From Acidimicrobiales bacterium (GTDB taxonomy: Bacteria > Actinomycetota > Acidimicrobiia > Acidimicrobiales > Aldehydirespiratoraceae), in assembly GCA_033344915.1 (NCBI GenBank), contig JAWPML010000001.1, positions 3,986,263 through 4,050,262 of the forward strand: a stretch of DNA of 64,000 nucleotides, written 5' to 3'. Under the pieces are notes generated by a model. It did not search any database. It had not been told where the DNA came from and worked only from the letters and a program-made list of their open reading frames with translations. This document shows, one piece after another, positions 38,500-47,096 of this stretch (its first letter is position 1; each line of letters begins with the position of its first letter). The translations under genes and the position numbers were made by a program.

Positions 38500-38641
38500 C
38501 CGCCACGTTTTGCGACATGCGACAACGGTTCCCGCGATCGTCGCCGGGCCCGGTCGCCGGTGTCGGTGACATGCCGGCGCGCCCCGCTCATTGCTTGTTG
38601 CTTGTTGCTTGTTGCTTGTCGCTTGTCGCAAAACGTGGCGG
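38500..38641. repeat. inverted repeat enclosing a heptanucleotide tandem array
   Basis: The 225-base gap between two genes holds an 18-bp perfect inverted repeat, CCGCCACGTTTTGCGACA (38500-38517) and its complement (38624-38641). Inside the right half are five tandem heptamers of the TTGCTTG type (38591-38625, the last one TCGCTTG). The left arm has two TGCGACA units. No gene was found here. Confidence 0.8.
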
Positions 38642-38664
38642 GAGTCGTCGACTGCGTCTCGCCT

Positions 38665-39600
38665 TCAGCGGACGCCGCTGAGTCGCTCGACCACCGGGGC
38701 CATCGTCTCGAGCGCGTCGGCGCTCCAGGTGACGTAGGACAACCCCCACCGCTCCCGCCACGAGCGGATCGACGCACACATGTCATCGACGGTGCCGACG
38801 AGCGCGTGGGGCATGGTCGCCGCGTCCTCGGGGGTCCGACCGAACCCGGGCGCGAGTGCGGCCATGGTGCCGTCGCGGTCGTCCGTCTCCATGACGAAGT
38901 GGACCCGGGTCTGCAGCTCGACGTCGTCGAAGCGATCCCCGGCACCGGCACGGATGGCGTCGATCTTGGCGTCGGTCATCTCGGCCGTGCCGGTCGCTCC
39001 GGCCGCGACGTCGAACGCCCCACCGGCGAGCGAGAAGTTGATGCCGACGATGTCCGCCTCACGGCCGGCGAGTCGGAGCACCCGAGCGCCCCCGCCGGCG
39101 AGGAGCAGGGGCGGGTGCGGTCGCTGCGTCGGCGTGGGCCGGCCGACATGGCCCTGCACGCGATAATGCTCGCCGTCGTGGGAGTACGCGTCGCCGGCGA
39201 AGCACCGCCGCATGACGGCCACGGACTCGGCGAGCCGGGTGATGCGGGTGCCCGGCGGGTCCAGGGGGATACCCGTGCGCTCGTAGTCCGACGTCTGCCA
39301 GCCGGCCCCGATGCCCCAGTCGACGCGGCCGCCGGACAGGACGTCCAGCGTCGCCAACTCCTTCGCGAGCACGACCGGGTTCCGGAAGTCGTTCGCGAGC
39401 ACGAGGGTGGTCAGCCGGATGGTGTCGGTCGCCCCGGCCGCGGCGGTGAGAGCGACGAGCGGCGCCAGTCCGTCGTCGAGATGGTCCGACATCGAGATCG
39501 ACGCGTAGCCGAGCGCCTCGGCCCGCTCCGCGAGGGCCACGAACTCGTGGATGTCGGTGAGCGCACCACCGGAGACGCCGAATCGGAAGGGCTTCGTCAT
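38665..39600 (-). CDS. luciferase-like monooxygenase, F420-dependent type
   Basis: This 311-residue protein is a TIM-barrel of the bacterial luciferase-like family. ASISMSDHLDDGLAPLVAL, VLANDFRNPVVLAKELATLDVLSGGRV-type and GIGAGWQTSDYERTG are motifs of the actinobacterial TIGR03621-like F420-dependent group. The substrate is unknown. The gene is transcribed away from pstS1. On the minus strand a TAGGTT -10 box (39614-39609) lies 8 bases before the start. Confidence 0.88.
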   Translation of the reverse strand: MTKPFRFGVSGGALTDIHEFVALAERAEALGYASISMSDHLDDGLAPLVALTAAAGATDTIRLTTLVLANDFRNPVVLAKELATLDVLSGGRVDWGIGAGWQTSDYERTGIPLDPPGTRITRLAESVAVMRRCFAGDAYSHDGEHYRVQGHVGRPTPTQRPHPPLLLAGGGARVLRLAGREADIVGINFSLAGGAFDVAAGATGTAEMTDAKIDAIRAGAGDRFDDVELQTRVHFVMETDDRDGTMAALAPGFGRTPEDAATMPHALVGTVDDMCASIRSWRERWGLSYVTWSADALETMAPVVERLSGVR

Positions 39601-39608
39601 GGTCGGCG

Positions 39609-39614
39609 AACCTA
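39609..39614 (-). promoter_or_regulatory. -10 box of the luciferase-like gene
   Basis: TAGGTT on the minus strand ends 8 bases before the ATG at 39600. Confidence 0.45.
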
Positions 39615-39628
39615 CCGCCGCTGGGGCT

Positions 39629-39672
39629 CGTTCACCGAGAGTTCAGGTCGTGCCGGTGGGGCGTTCACCCGG
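39629..39672 (+). promoter_or_regulatory. PHO box array upstream of pstS1
   Basis: GTTCACC (39630), GTTCAGG (39641) and GTTCACC (39663) are spaced 11 and 22 bases apart, exactly in 11-bp phase. This matches the direct-repeat PHO box bound by actinobacterial PhoP. It lies 29-71 bases upstream of the -10 box TACGTT. Confidence 0.75.
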
Positions 39673-39700
39673 GCGGCTCCTCGATGCAAGACGGGGTTCG

Positions 39701-39706
39701 TACGTT
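39701..39706 (+). promoter_or_regulatory. -10 box of pstS1
   Basis: TACGTT ends 7 bases before the ATG, so the pstS1 mRNA is probably leaderless. There is no good -35 box, as expected for an activator-dependent promoter. Confidence 0.5.
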
Positions 39707-39713
39707 GCCGGCC

Positions 39714-40826
39714 ATGCAAACACCAACCAAGCGAAGCTCCCTGCTCGCCATCACCCTGCTCCTTCTCGTCAGCCTGTTCGCAGCGGCGTGCGGAGACGAT
39801 GGCGACACCACGAACACCGAGGAGAACAACCAGTCCCCGGACGTCCCCGAGCCGACCGACGACGTCGGGTCGGCCTCAGAGATCGAGGGTCAGTTCCTCG
39901 TGTCCGGATCCTCGACCGTCTATCCGATCGTCCTGAAACAGGCGGAGGAGTTCTCGGCCGCCAACGGTGCGGTGGCGATCTCCGTCGAGGGGCCGGGTTC
40001 CGGTGACGGCGCCCAGAAGTTCTGCGCGGGGGAGGTCCCCATCGCGAACGCCTCCCGCCTCTTCAAGGACGAGGAGATCGAGATCTGTGAGGCCGCCGGC
40101 ATCGAGTTCATCGAGATCCGGCGAGGGATCGACGGCATCTCCGTCATCACCTCCTCGTCGAACGACGCGATCGAGTGTCTGTCGTTCAACGACCTCTACG
40201 CCCTGCTGTCCGACGAGGCCTTCGGCTTCGAGTCGTGGTCGGACGCCAATGCCGTGACGGCCGACTGGTCCGGCACGGAGTTCCCCGACGAAGCGCTCGA
40301 GGTCTTTGCCCCCGGCCAGGAATCCGGTACCTACGACTCCTTCGGTGAGATCGTCATCGAGTCCGTGTACAAGGGCAAGACCGGGCTGGACGTCGAGGCC
40401 CGTGAATTCGTCGAGTCGATTCGCAACGACTACGCCGCGAGCGGCAACGACAACGTCATCATCGAGGGCATCGCCTCGAGCCCGTACAGCCTCGGCTGGG
40501 TCGGCTACGCGTTCGCCCAGGAGGCAGCGGATGCCGGCACCGTGAGCCTCGTCTCGGTGAGCGTCGAGGACGGCGGCGAGTGCGTCACGCCGACGCCGGA
40601 GACGATCGCCGATGCGTCGTTCCCGATCGCCCGCTACCTGTACACCTACGTCAACGCCGAGGCCGCGGCGAACGATCCGGCGGTCGCCGCCTTCGTCGAC
40701 TACATGCTGAGCGACGCCGGCCTCGAAGCCGTCACCGCCGCCGGCTATGTGGACCTGTCGGACGCGGACCAGACCCTGGCGGCGGCGGTCTGGGAGAACC
40801 GGACCACCGGTCGCAGCTGGAACTGA
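39714..40826 (+). CDS. pstS: phosphate-binding lipoprotein PstS (copy 1)
   Basis: This 370-residue protein is the phosphate-binding part of an ABC transporter. It has a lipoprotein signal with lipobox FAAA-Cys26 and an acidic linker. The binding domain begins GQFLVSGSSTVYPIVLKQAEEF, the phosphate loop of PstS, and continues with EGPGSGDGAQKFCAGEVPIANASR. FAPGQESGTYDSFGEIV is the second binding motif. It stands alone here, with a PHO box, and is a close paralogue of the pstS in the pstSCAB operon. Confidence 0.94.
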   Translation: MQTPTKRSSLLAITLLLLVSLFAAACGDDGDTTNTEENNQSPDVPEPTDDVGSASEIEGQFLVSGSSTVYPIVLKQAEEFSAANGAVAISVEGPGSGDGAQKFCAGEVPIANASRLFKDEEIEICEAAGIEFIEIRRGIDGISVITSSSNDAIECLSFNDLYALLSDEAFGFESWSDANAVTADWSGTEFPDEALEVFAPGQESGTYDSFGEIVIESVYKGKTGLDVEAREFVESIRNDYAASGNDNVIIEGIASSPYSLGWVGYAFAQEAADAGTVSLVSVSVEDGGECVTPTPETIADASFPIARYLYTYVNAEAAANDPAVAAFVDYMLSDAGLEAVTAAGYVDLSDADQTLAAAVWENRTTGRSWN

Positions 40827-40837
40827 GCCGGCGACGT

Positions 40838-41497
40838 TCAGTCGTCGAGGTCGTCGTCGTGGACCTCGTGGTGCAGTGGCTCCGTTGCGGAGATCACGAT
40901 GCCCGCGAGGTTCGCGACGATGCGCTTCCAGTAGCGATACAGGATCGCCCGGGGCACGACCTCCGACCCCGGCTGATCCGAGTGCATGCACTCCCGGATC
41001 TGGGTCTCGAGTGAGAAGCGCAACGCATCGGCTCGTTCCCGGAACGCGGCGGCCGTCGTGGCGTCCGGTTCCGAGACGATGTCGGCGGTCTCGCCCATCA
41101 TGGCGGAGATCTCCCGTCGGGTCGCCGTGAGTTCGGCCGAATCGGCGGTGCCGCTCAGGTCGACGCCCTCCTGGGCGAGGTCGAGGATGTTCTTGGCCTG
41201 GTCGCCGATCCGTTCGATCTTCTTGATCAGCAGGGTGTAGGCGAGGACCGCGCCGATGTCGTCGGTGCCCTGGACGGAGACGTGCACGACCAGCTCCCGT
41301 CGTAGCTCGTGCTCGGTCGCGTTGATCCGATCGTCGGTGCTGTACACGTCGTCGGCGACGGCCTCGTGGCTGGCGCCGCTGAGCAGTGCCGTCGAGGCCA
41401 TGTCGAAGCTGTGGCGGGCGTCGGCGAGCATCGACACGGTGTGCGCGGTGATTGCCTCGAAACCACCCTCGGACCGGCGGAAGAACGACATGACCAT
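40838..41497 (-). CDS. PhoU-like domain protein, partner of the Na/Pi symporter
   Basis: This 219-residue helical protein has the PhoU-like fold. The EVHDD-type acidic end and the motif LLIKKIERIGDQAKNILDL, with its ExxxD metal-binding pattern, are typical of PhoU domains. It follows the symporter gene by 13 bases on the same strand and likely regulates it, as PhoU-like domains often follow or are fused to Na/Pi symporters. The start at 41497 is preferred for its AAAGG site; 41491 is an alternative. Confidence 0.85.
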   Translation of the reverse strand: MVMSFFRRSEGGFEAITAHTVSMLADARHSFDMASTALLSGASHEAVADDVYSTDDRINATEHELRRELVVHVSVQGTDDIGAVLAYTLLIKKIERIGDQAKNILDLAQEGVDLSGTADSAELTATRREISAMMGETADIVSEPDATTAAAFRERADALRFSLETQIRECMHSDQPGSEVVPRAILYRYWKRIVANLAGIVISATEPLHHEVHDDDLDD

Positions 41498-41510
41498 GAT
41501 GCGGGGCCTT

Positions 41511-42650
41511 TCAGCGGAACGTCGCGACGCCGACGAGCGGCACGATGAAGAAGACGGTCACCACATAGGTGACCGCCAGAGCTTGGCGGGTGACGGCGAG
41601 TTCGGCCAGCCCTTGGGCGAGCCGGATCGGGATCTCGCGCACCCGCTCGATCGGGTAGAGGAGCAGGATCCCCGTCACGTTGAAGATCGTGTGGACGAGC
41701 CCGACGGTCAGCGCCTCCGGGCGGGACGCGGCGAGCGCGGCCAGCAGCGCCGTGATCGTCGTTCCGACGTTGGCGCCGAGCGTGACGGGGAAGATGTTGT
41801 GCAGGCTCACCACGCCGGCCGCGGCGAGCGGAATCATGATCGACGTCGTGATGCTGGAGGACTGCACCGACACCGTGATGATGAGGCCGAGGAGCATGGC
41901 GACGGTGCCGCCGCCACGGCCGAGCACGGCATTGAGCGACCGCTCGACGCGGTCGGCGACGAGCTGGCGCATGTTCTTCGTGATGAACGTGAGCGCGAGG
42001 AGTACGACGACGAGACCGGTGATGACCATGACGGTGCCGAGGATGTTCTCCTCGAACCCGACGTCGGCGTAGACGTCCTGGATCCAGCCGACCGGCTCCT
42101 TCACCCACCGCTTGATCGGGCTCTTCCAGTCCGATCCGGCCGCCCCGACGAGCTGCTCGCTGATCGCCTCCGCGGCGGAGCTCAGCCACCCGGTGACCAA
42201 CTCGACCGGGAGGAGGATGGCGACGGCGATCACGTTGAAGAAGTCGTGCACCGTGGCGGCCGCGAACGCTCGCTTGAACTCCTCCGACTGACGCATCGAC
42301 CCGAGCGACACGAGCGTGTTGGTCACGGTCGTGCCGATGTTGGCACCCATGATCATCGGGACGGCGGCGTCCACGCCGAGCGTGCCGGCACCGACGAGGC
42401 CGACGATCACACTGGTACTCGCGGAGGACGACTGCACGAGCACCGTGCCGAGGATCCCGACGAACAGACCGGCGAGCGGATTGCTGACGCCCTCGAAGAG
42501 ACTCTTCTGGGTGTCCTCGCCCATGACCTTGACGCCGGACTCGAGCAGCGAGACGCCGACGAGGAATCCGTAGATGAGCAGGAACACGAGCACGGAGCGC
42601 GCCCACGTCGGCATGCCGCGATCGTCCGGCCGCGCCGTCGTGCTCGTCAT
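41511..42650 (-). CDS. Na+/phosphate cotransporter family protein
   Basis: This 379-residue membrane protein has about nine hydrophobic segments. The duplicated QSSS motifs (TVLVQSSSASTSVIVGLVG and SVQSSSITTSIMIPLA) plus GANIGTTVTN and GANVGTTITA are the hallmarks of the NptA/SLC34 family. It should bring in phosphate with Na+. A TACGTT -10 box (42666-42661, minus strand) lies 10 bases before its ATG, and the shared upstream region holds PHO boxes. Confidence 0.93.
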   Translation of the reverse strand: MTSTTARPDDRGMPTWARSVLVFLLIYGFLVGVSLLESGVKVMGEDTQKSLFEGVSNPLAGLFVGILGTVLVQSSSASTSVIVGLVGAGTLGVDAAVPMIMGANIGTTVTNTLVSLGSMRQSEEFKRAFAAATVHDFFNVIAVAILLPVELVTGWLSSAAEAISEQLVGAAGSDWKSPIKRWVKEPVGWIQDVYADVGFEENILGTVMVITGLVVVLLALTFITKNMRQLVADRVERSLNAVLGRGGGTVAMLLGLIITVSVQSSSITTSIMIPLAAAGVVSLHNIFPVTLGANVGTTITALLAALAASRPEALTVGLVHTIFNVTGILLLYPIERVREIPIRLAQGLAELAVTRQALAVTYVVTVFFIVPLVGVATFR

Positions 42651-42660
42651 ACGACGGCGA

Positions 42661-42666
42661 AACGTA
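42661..42666 (-). promoter_or_regulatory. -10 box of the Na/Pi symporter gene
   Basis: TACGTT on the minus strand lies 10 bases before the ATG at 42650. The same hexamer is used at pstS1. Confidence 0.4.
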
Positions 42667-42694
42667 ACAGTTCGCCACGGACGCTGCTGGCGCT

Positions 42695-42733
42695 GTTCAC
42701 CGGTTGTTCACCTGGAGCCAGCCGGCGTTCATC
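42695..42733 (+). promoter_or_regulatory. PHO box array upstream of pstS2
   Basis: GTTCACC (42695), GTTCACC (42706) and GTTCATC (42727) lie in the divergent region between the Na/Pi symporter and pstS2. The first two are 11 bases apart. They are likely to serve pstS2 and may also serve the symporter. Confidence 0.7.
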
Positions 42734-42764
42734 TCGGGGCCGGAGAGACGACACGCGGGCCCCG

Positions 42765-42770
42765 TAGATT
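42765..42770 (+). promoter_or_regulatory. -10 box of pstS2
   Basis: TAGATT ends 8 bases before the GTG at 42779. Confidence 0.5.
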
Positions 42771-42778
42771 CGCAACCG

Positions 42779-43915
42779 GTGACCGAGCTCCTGCCCCCCA
42801 CGCGCGCCGATCGAGTCCGGGCCGTCGTCCTGGTGCTCACCTTGCTGGCGGTCTTCGGTGGGGTCGCGGCGATCGTCGACGCACTCGGTGACGAACCGAC
42901 CGTGATCGTCCAGTCCCGCTCCACCACCGACGACGACAACGTCGGTCCGACCACACCGTCGGGCCCACTGGAGGGCTCGTTCCTCGTGTCCGGTTCGTCG
43001 ACGGTGTACCCCATCGTGCTGAAGCAGGCCGAGGCGTTCGGTGAGGACAACGGCGGCGTCGCCATCGCGGTCGAGGGCCCGGGTTCGGGTGACGGCGCCC
43101 GCAAGTTCTGCGCCGGCGAGGTGCCGATCGCGAACGCCTCGCGTCTCTACAAGGACGAGGAGATCGAGATCTGCGAGGCCAACGGCATCGAGTTCATCGA
43201 ACTCCGGCGCGGCATCGACGGCATCACCGTCATCACGTCGGCGGAGAACGACGAGATCGACTGCGTCTCGTTCAACGATCTCTATGCGCTGCTCTCGGAC
43301 GAGGCCTTCGGCTTCGACTCGTGGGCGGACGCGAACGCGATCACGGCGAACTGGAACGGCACGGTGTTCCCCGATGTGCCGCTCCAGGTCTTCGCCCCCG
43401 GCCAGGAGTCCGGCACCTACGACTCGTTCGCCGAGATCGTCATCGAGTCGGTCTTCGCCGGCAAGACCGGACTCGACACCGAGTCTCGTGAGTTCGTCGA
43501 GTCGATCCGCAACGACTACACGGCCAGCACCAACGACACCGTCATCCTCCAGGGCATCGAGTCGAGCCGGTACAGCCTGGGCTGGGTCGGCTACGCCTTC
43601 GCCCAGGAGGCGTCCGACGGGGGAACGGCCCGCATGCTCCCCGTCTCCAAGGGCGACGGCGGGGCCTGCGTGGACCCGAGCCCGGAAACCATCGCCGATG
43701 CGTCGTTCCCGATCGCCCGCTTCCTCTACACCTATGTGAACGCCGAGGCCGCCGCCACCGACCCGGCCGTGGCCGCGTTCGTCGACTACATGTTGAGCGA
43801 CGAGGGTCTCGAGGCGGTATCCGCGGTCGGCTATGTGGACCTGTCGCCGGTCGATCAGACCCGCACACAGACGATCTGGACGTCACGGCTCACGGGGACC
43901 GGCCAGTGGGAGTGA
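42779..43915 (+). CDS. pstS: phosphate-binding protein PstS (copy 2), membrane-anchored
   Basis: This 378-residue protein has the same binding domain as copy 1 (GSFLVSGSSTVYPIVLKQAE and FAPGQESGTYDSFAEIV), with very high similarity over the whole domain. The N terminus differs: there is no lipobox cysteine but a hydrophobic segment (about residues 14-33) that looks like a signal anchor. It starts with GTG at 42779 and heads the pst operon, overlapping pstC. Confidence 0.92.
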   Translation: MTELLPPTRADRVRAVVLVLTLLAVFGGVAAIVDALGDEPTVIVQSRSTTDDDNVGPTTPSGPLEGSFLVSGSSTVYPIVLKQAEAFGEDNGGVAIAVEGPGSGDGARKFCAGEVPIANASRLYKDEEIEICEANGIEFIELRRGIDGITVITSAENDEIDCVSFNDLYALLSDEAFGFDSWADANAITANWNGTVFPDVPLQVFAPGQESGTYDSFAEIVIESVFAGKTGLDTESREFVESIRNDYTASTNDTVILQGIESSRYSLGWVGYAFAQEASDGGTARMLPVSKGDGGACVDPSPETIADASFPIARFLYTYVNAEAAATDPAVAAFVDYMLSDEGLEAVSAVGYVDLSPVDQTRTQTIWTSRLTGTGQWE

Positions 43916-45303
43916 GTGTGCCGACGCTCCAGGCGCGGGCGTGGATCGGTGCCGTGGAGGTGTTGCTCTTCCTGGTCCTGGCGCTCGCCTTCGCTCTGGC
44001 CGAGTACTTCCTTTCGGGACTCTTCACCGACTTCGGGCCCTCGAACTTCTGGCTGGCGTTCGTCGTCCTCGCCGCGTGGAATGCATGGCACTTCGCGGGA
44101 TCGCAGACGGCGCTCGGCGCGGTTGTCGGCCACACGGTCCTGACGCTCGACGGCCGACCGGCATCGGTGCTGACCATCGCCGTCCGCCAACTGATCCGCT
44201 TCGGCGTGCTCTACGGCATCCCCGTGCTCGCCATCGACTTCGACCTCCGGGTCGGGCTGCTGATCTGGGCGGTCGTCGGCGTGGTGGCCCGGTACACGCC
44301 GGGGCATCGGGCGCCGTGGGACCTCGCGGCGGGAACCATCCTGGCGACCGACTTCGGGTCGCCGAAGGGACTCGCCTCGCTCCCGCTCGTGCAGCAGCCG
44401 TCGGACCTCCGACTCGACCCCCGCCGCGCCAGGCTCGACCGGCGGGCCTCCCGGCTGATGTTCCTCGCCGGGCTCACCTCGGTCGTCATCAGTGCGTTGA
44501 TCGTCTGGAACATCTTCACGGAGGCATGGACCTTCGTCGCCGACGACGAGTTCAGCTGGGGGATCCTGACCGATCGCGGGTGGTTCCCCCGCGACGGCGA
44601 GTTCGACCTCTCGACGCTCTTCGTCGGCACGCTCTGGATCACCGGCATCGCGATGCTCGTGGCCGGCCCGGTGGGACTCGGCGTCGCGTTCTACCTGTCC
44701 GAATACGCGTCACCGCGGGTGCGCGGCGTGGTCAAGCCGCTCATCGAGACGCTCGCGAGCGTGCCGTCGGTCGTGCTCGGACTCTTCGCGATCAGTTTCA
44801 TCGCCCCCGAGATACTCCAGCGGATCTTCGACGACATCGGGATCTTCTCGCTGCTCGCGGCAGGCATCGGCGTCGGCATCCTCACCGTCCCGATCGTCGC
44901 GTCGATCTCCGAGGACGCGATGCGCGCCGTGCCGATGGAACTGCGCGAAGCCAGCTACGGGCTGGGTGGGCGCAAGGCCACCACGGCGCTGCGCGTGGTG
45001 TTTCCCGCCGCGCTCTCGGGCATCTCGGCCGCTGCGATCGTCGGCATCTCACGCGCGATCGGCGAGACGATGGTCGTCTTCATCGCGGCCGGGGGCAACG
45101 GCGTGTTCAACACCGACCCCGTCGACCAGGGGCAGACCATCACGGCGGCGATGGCGTCGCTCGGCGCCGGCACGGACCAGGTGGCCGGATCGGGCCTGGC
45201 GTTCCAGAGCCTGTACTTCCTCGGTGCGCTCCTCTTCATCATGACGATGCTCCTCAACGTCATCTCCGACGTGATCGTCCGACGATTCCGGCAGGCCTAC
45301 TGA
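43912..45303 (+). CDS. pstC: RDD domain-PstC phosphate permease fusion
   Basis: This 463-residue membrane protein has two parts. Residues 1 to about 150 look like an RDD-family domain, with membrane segments at the start, RPASVLTIAVRQLIRF and the ending RAPWDLAAGTILATD (compare the RxLHDxLAGTxVV of RDD proteins). Residues from about 170 form PstC, with the inner-membrane permease signature EDAMRAVPMELREASYGLGG and the ending VISDVIVRRFRQAY. Normal PstC lacks the RDD part. The GTG at 43912 overlaps the pstS2 stop by 4 bases; GTGs at 43906 and 43918 are alternatives. Confidence 0.9.
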   Translation: MSVPTLQARAWIGAVEVLLFLVLALAFALAEYFLSGLFTDFGPSNFWLAFVVLAAWNAWHFAGSQTALGAVVGHTVLTLDGRPASVLTIAVRQLIRFGVLYGIPVLAIDFDLRVGLLIWAVVGVVARYTPGHRAPWDLAAGTILATDFGSPKGLASLPLVQQPSDLRLDPRRARLDRRASRLMFLAGLTSVVISALIVWNIFTEAWTFVADDEFSWGILTDRGWFPRDGEFDLSTLFVGTLWITGIAMLVAGPVGLGVAFYLSEYASPRVRGVVKPLIETLASVPSVVLGLFAISFIAPEILQRIFDDIGIFSLLAAGIGVGILTVPIVASISEDAMRAVPMELREASYGLGGRKATTALRVVFPAALSGISAAAIVGISRAIGETMVVFIAAGGNGVFNTDPVDQGQTITAAMASLGAGTDQVAGSGLAFQSLYFLGALLFIMTMLLNVISDVIVRRFRQAY

Positions 45304-46223
45304 TGGCCGGTCCAACGACCACGGTGGACCTCGGCGACCTGCGGGCCCGGCGCGGTGCCGACGTGCGCGGCCAGATCTTCCTGGCGCTGCTCGTCGCGTC
45401 CGTCGTCCTCGCGTTCGCGATGGTCGGTGCCGTCTTCTACGACGTCACCGTCGACGCGTGGGACATCATCTCGAACCGGCTCGGGGACTTCCTCCGCATG
45501 CCGTCGTCGTCCGATCCGACGAAGGCCGGCGTCGCCCAGGGCATCCGGGGCAGCCTCCTCATCGCCCTCATCGTGGTGGCCACGTTTCCCATCGGTATCG
45601 CCGGGGCGATCTATCTCGAAGAGTACGCCGACGACACCTGGAGCACCCGCCTCATCCAGGTGACCGTGCGGAACCTCGCCGGGGTGCCGTCGATCGTCTA
45701 CGGCCTGCTCGGGCTGGCCGTCTTCGTGCAGTCCCTGCGCGGGCTGACCGGCGGGTCCTCGGTGATCGCGGCCGGATTGACCCTCGCGGTGCTCGTGCTT
45801 CCCGTGGTGGTCATCACGTCGGCCGAAGCGGTCCGCGCCGTCCCCCCGGCCCTGCGCGAGGGGGCCTACGGCCTCGGCGCCACCCAGTGGGAGGTCATCC
45901 GGACACAAGTCGTGCCCGCGGCGTTGCCAGGCATCCTCACCGGCACGGTGCTCGCCGTGGCGCGTGCGCTCGGTGAAGCGGCCCCGCTGCTCGTCATCGG
46001 CGCGGCCGGGTTCTACACGACCGGCAACCTCGACTTCCTCGAGCAGACCCAGGGCGCGTTCACCGCCCTCCCCATGAACATCGCCAACTTCGCCCGCCTC
46101 CCTGCGGAGACGTGGCGGGGCCACGCCGCGGCTGCGAGTGTGGTCCTGTTGGTGCTCGTGTTCATCGTCAACCTCGTGGCGATCACCGCCCGAGCCCGTA
46201 TCTCCAAGAAACTCGGACGCTGA
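45303..46223 (+). CDS. pstA: phosphate ABC transporter permease PstA
   Basis: PstA (306 residues) has about six membrane segments. The EAA loop is seen as [21 protein letters not shown] and is followed by [28 protein letters not shown], typical of PstA. It overlaps pstC and pstB by one base each, so the operon is tightly coupled. Confidence 0.96.
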   Translation: MAGPTTTVDLGDLRARRGADVRGQIFLALLVASVVLAFAMVGAVFYDVTVDAWDIISNRLGDFLRMPSSSDPTKAGVAQGIRGSLLIALIVVATFPIGIAGAIYLEEYADDTWSTRLIQVTVRNLAGVPSIVYGLLGLAVFVQSLRGLTGGSSVIAAGLTLAVLVLPVVVITSAEAVRAVPPALREGAYGLGATQWEVIRTQVVPAALPGILTGTVLAVARALGEAAPLLVIGAAGFYTTGNLDFLEQTQGAFTALPMNIANFARLPAETWRGHAAAASVVLLVLVFIVNLVAITARARISKKLGR

Positions 46224-47080
46224 TGCAGATGACTGAACCAACCACCCGGATCGAGACGAACGCGACCGTCGGCGCGAGCGAGTCCGTGCCGCCGGACCCG
46301 GCGAGCGAGGTCTTCGCCGTGCGCGATCTCAACGTCTACTACGCCGATCTGCGCGCCGTCGCCGACGTTGACCTCGACGTGCACGAGCGTCAGATCACGG
46401 CGTTCATCGGGCCGTCGGGCTGCGGCAAGTCGACCGTGCTGCGCTGCTTCAACCGGATGAACGACCTGATCGACATCGCCCGGGTCGAGGGGTCGGTTCG
46501 CTATCGCGGCATCGATCTCTACGACGCGGCGGTCGATCCGGTCGCGGTGCGGCGCCGCATCGGCATGGTGTTCCAGAAGCCGAACCCGTTCCCGAAGTCG
46601 ATCTACGACAATGTCGCCTACGGCCCCCGGGTGGCCGGACAGAAGGGGAACCTGGACGACGTCGTCGAGCAGTCGCTGCGCGATGCCGGCCTCTGGGACG
46701 AGGTGAAGGATCGCCTCGACGGCTCCGCCCTCGGCATGTCGGGCGGGCAGCAGCAGCGCCTCTGCATCGCCCGTGCGATCGCCGTCAACCCCGACGTGTT
46801 GCTCATGGACGAACCGTGCTCGGCGCTCGACCCGATCGCGACCGGACGGATCGAGGAGCTCATGAAGGAGATCCAGAACGACTACACGATCGTGATCGTG
46901 ACCCACAACATGCAGCAGGCGGCGCGGGTCAGCGACCGCACCGCCTTCTTCACCGCCGAGTTGGACGAGTCGACCGGCCAGCGGCGCGGCAGACTGGTGG
47001 AGCTCGACGACACCGGCACCATCTTCTCGAATCCCTCCGACGAGCGGACCGAGGCCTACGTGACCGGCCGATTCGGTTGA
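46223..47080 (+). CDS. pstB: phosphate ABC transporter ATPase PstB
   Basis: PstB (285 residues) drives phosphate import. Walker A is GPSGCGKST, the signature is [18 protein letters not shown], and Walker B is [34 protein letters not shown] is a PstB-specific motif. The first 35 residues are a variable acidic tail. It lies between pstA and the PhoU-kinase gene (16-base gap). Confidence 0.97.
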   Translation: MQMTEPTTRIETNATVGASESVPPDPASEVFAVRDLNVYYADLRAVADVDLDVHERQITAFIGPSGCGKSTVLRCFNRMNDLIDIARVEGSVRYRGIDLYDAAVDPVAVRRRIGMVFQKPNPFPKSIYDNVAYGPRVAGQKGNLDDVVEQSLRDAGLWDEVKDRLDGSALGMSGGQQQRLCIARAIAVNPDVLLMDEPCSALDPIATGRIEELMKEIQNDYTIVIVTHNMQQAARVSDRTAFFTAELDESTGQRRGRLVELDDTGTIFSNPSDERTEAYVTGRFG

Positions 47081-47096
47081 GTCGAGAGGAGACGCC

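Noticed and set aside
41256-42767. A 503-codon plus-strand open frame opposite the Na/Pi symporter
   Set aside because: The minus strand encodes a clear symporter with duplicated QSSS motifs and a PhoU-like protein. The plus-strand translation is charged low-complexity sequence.
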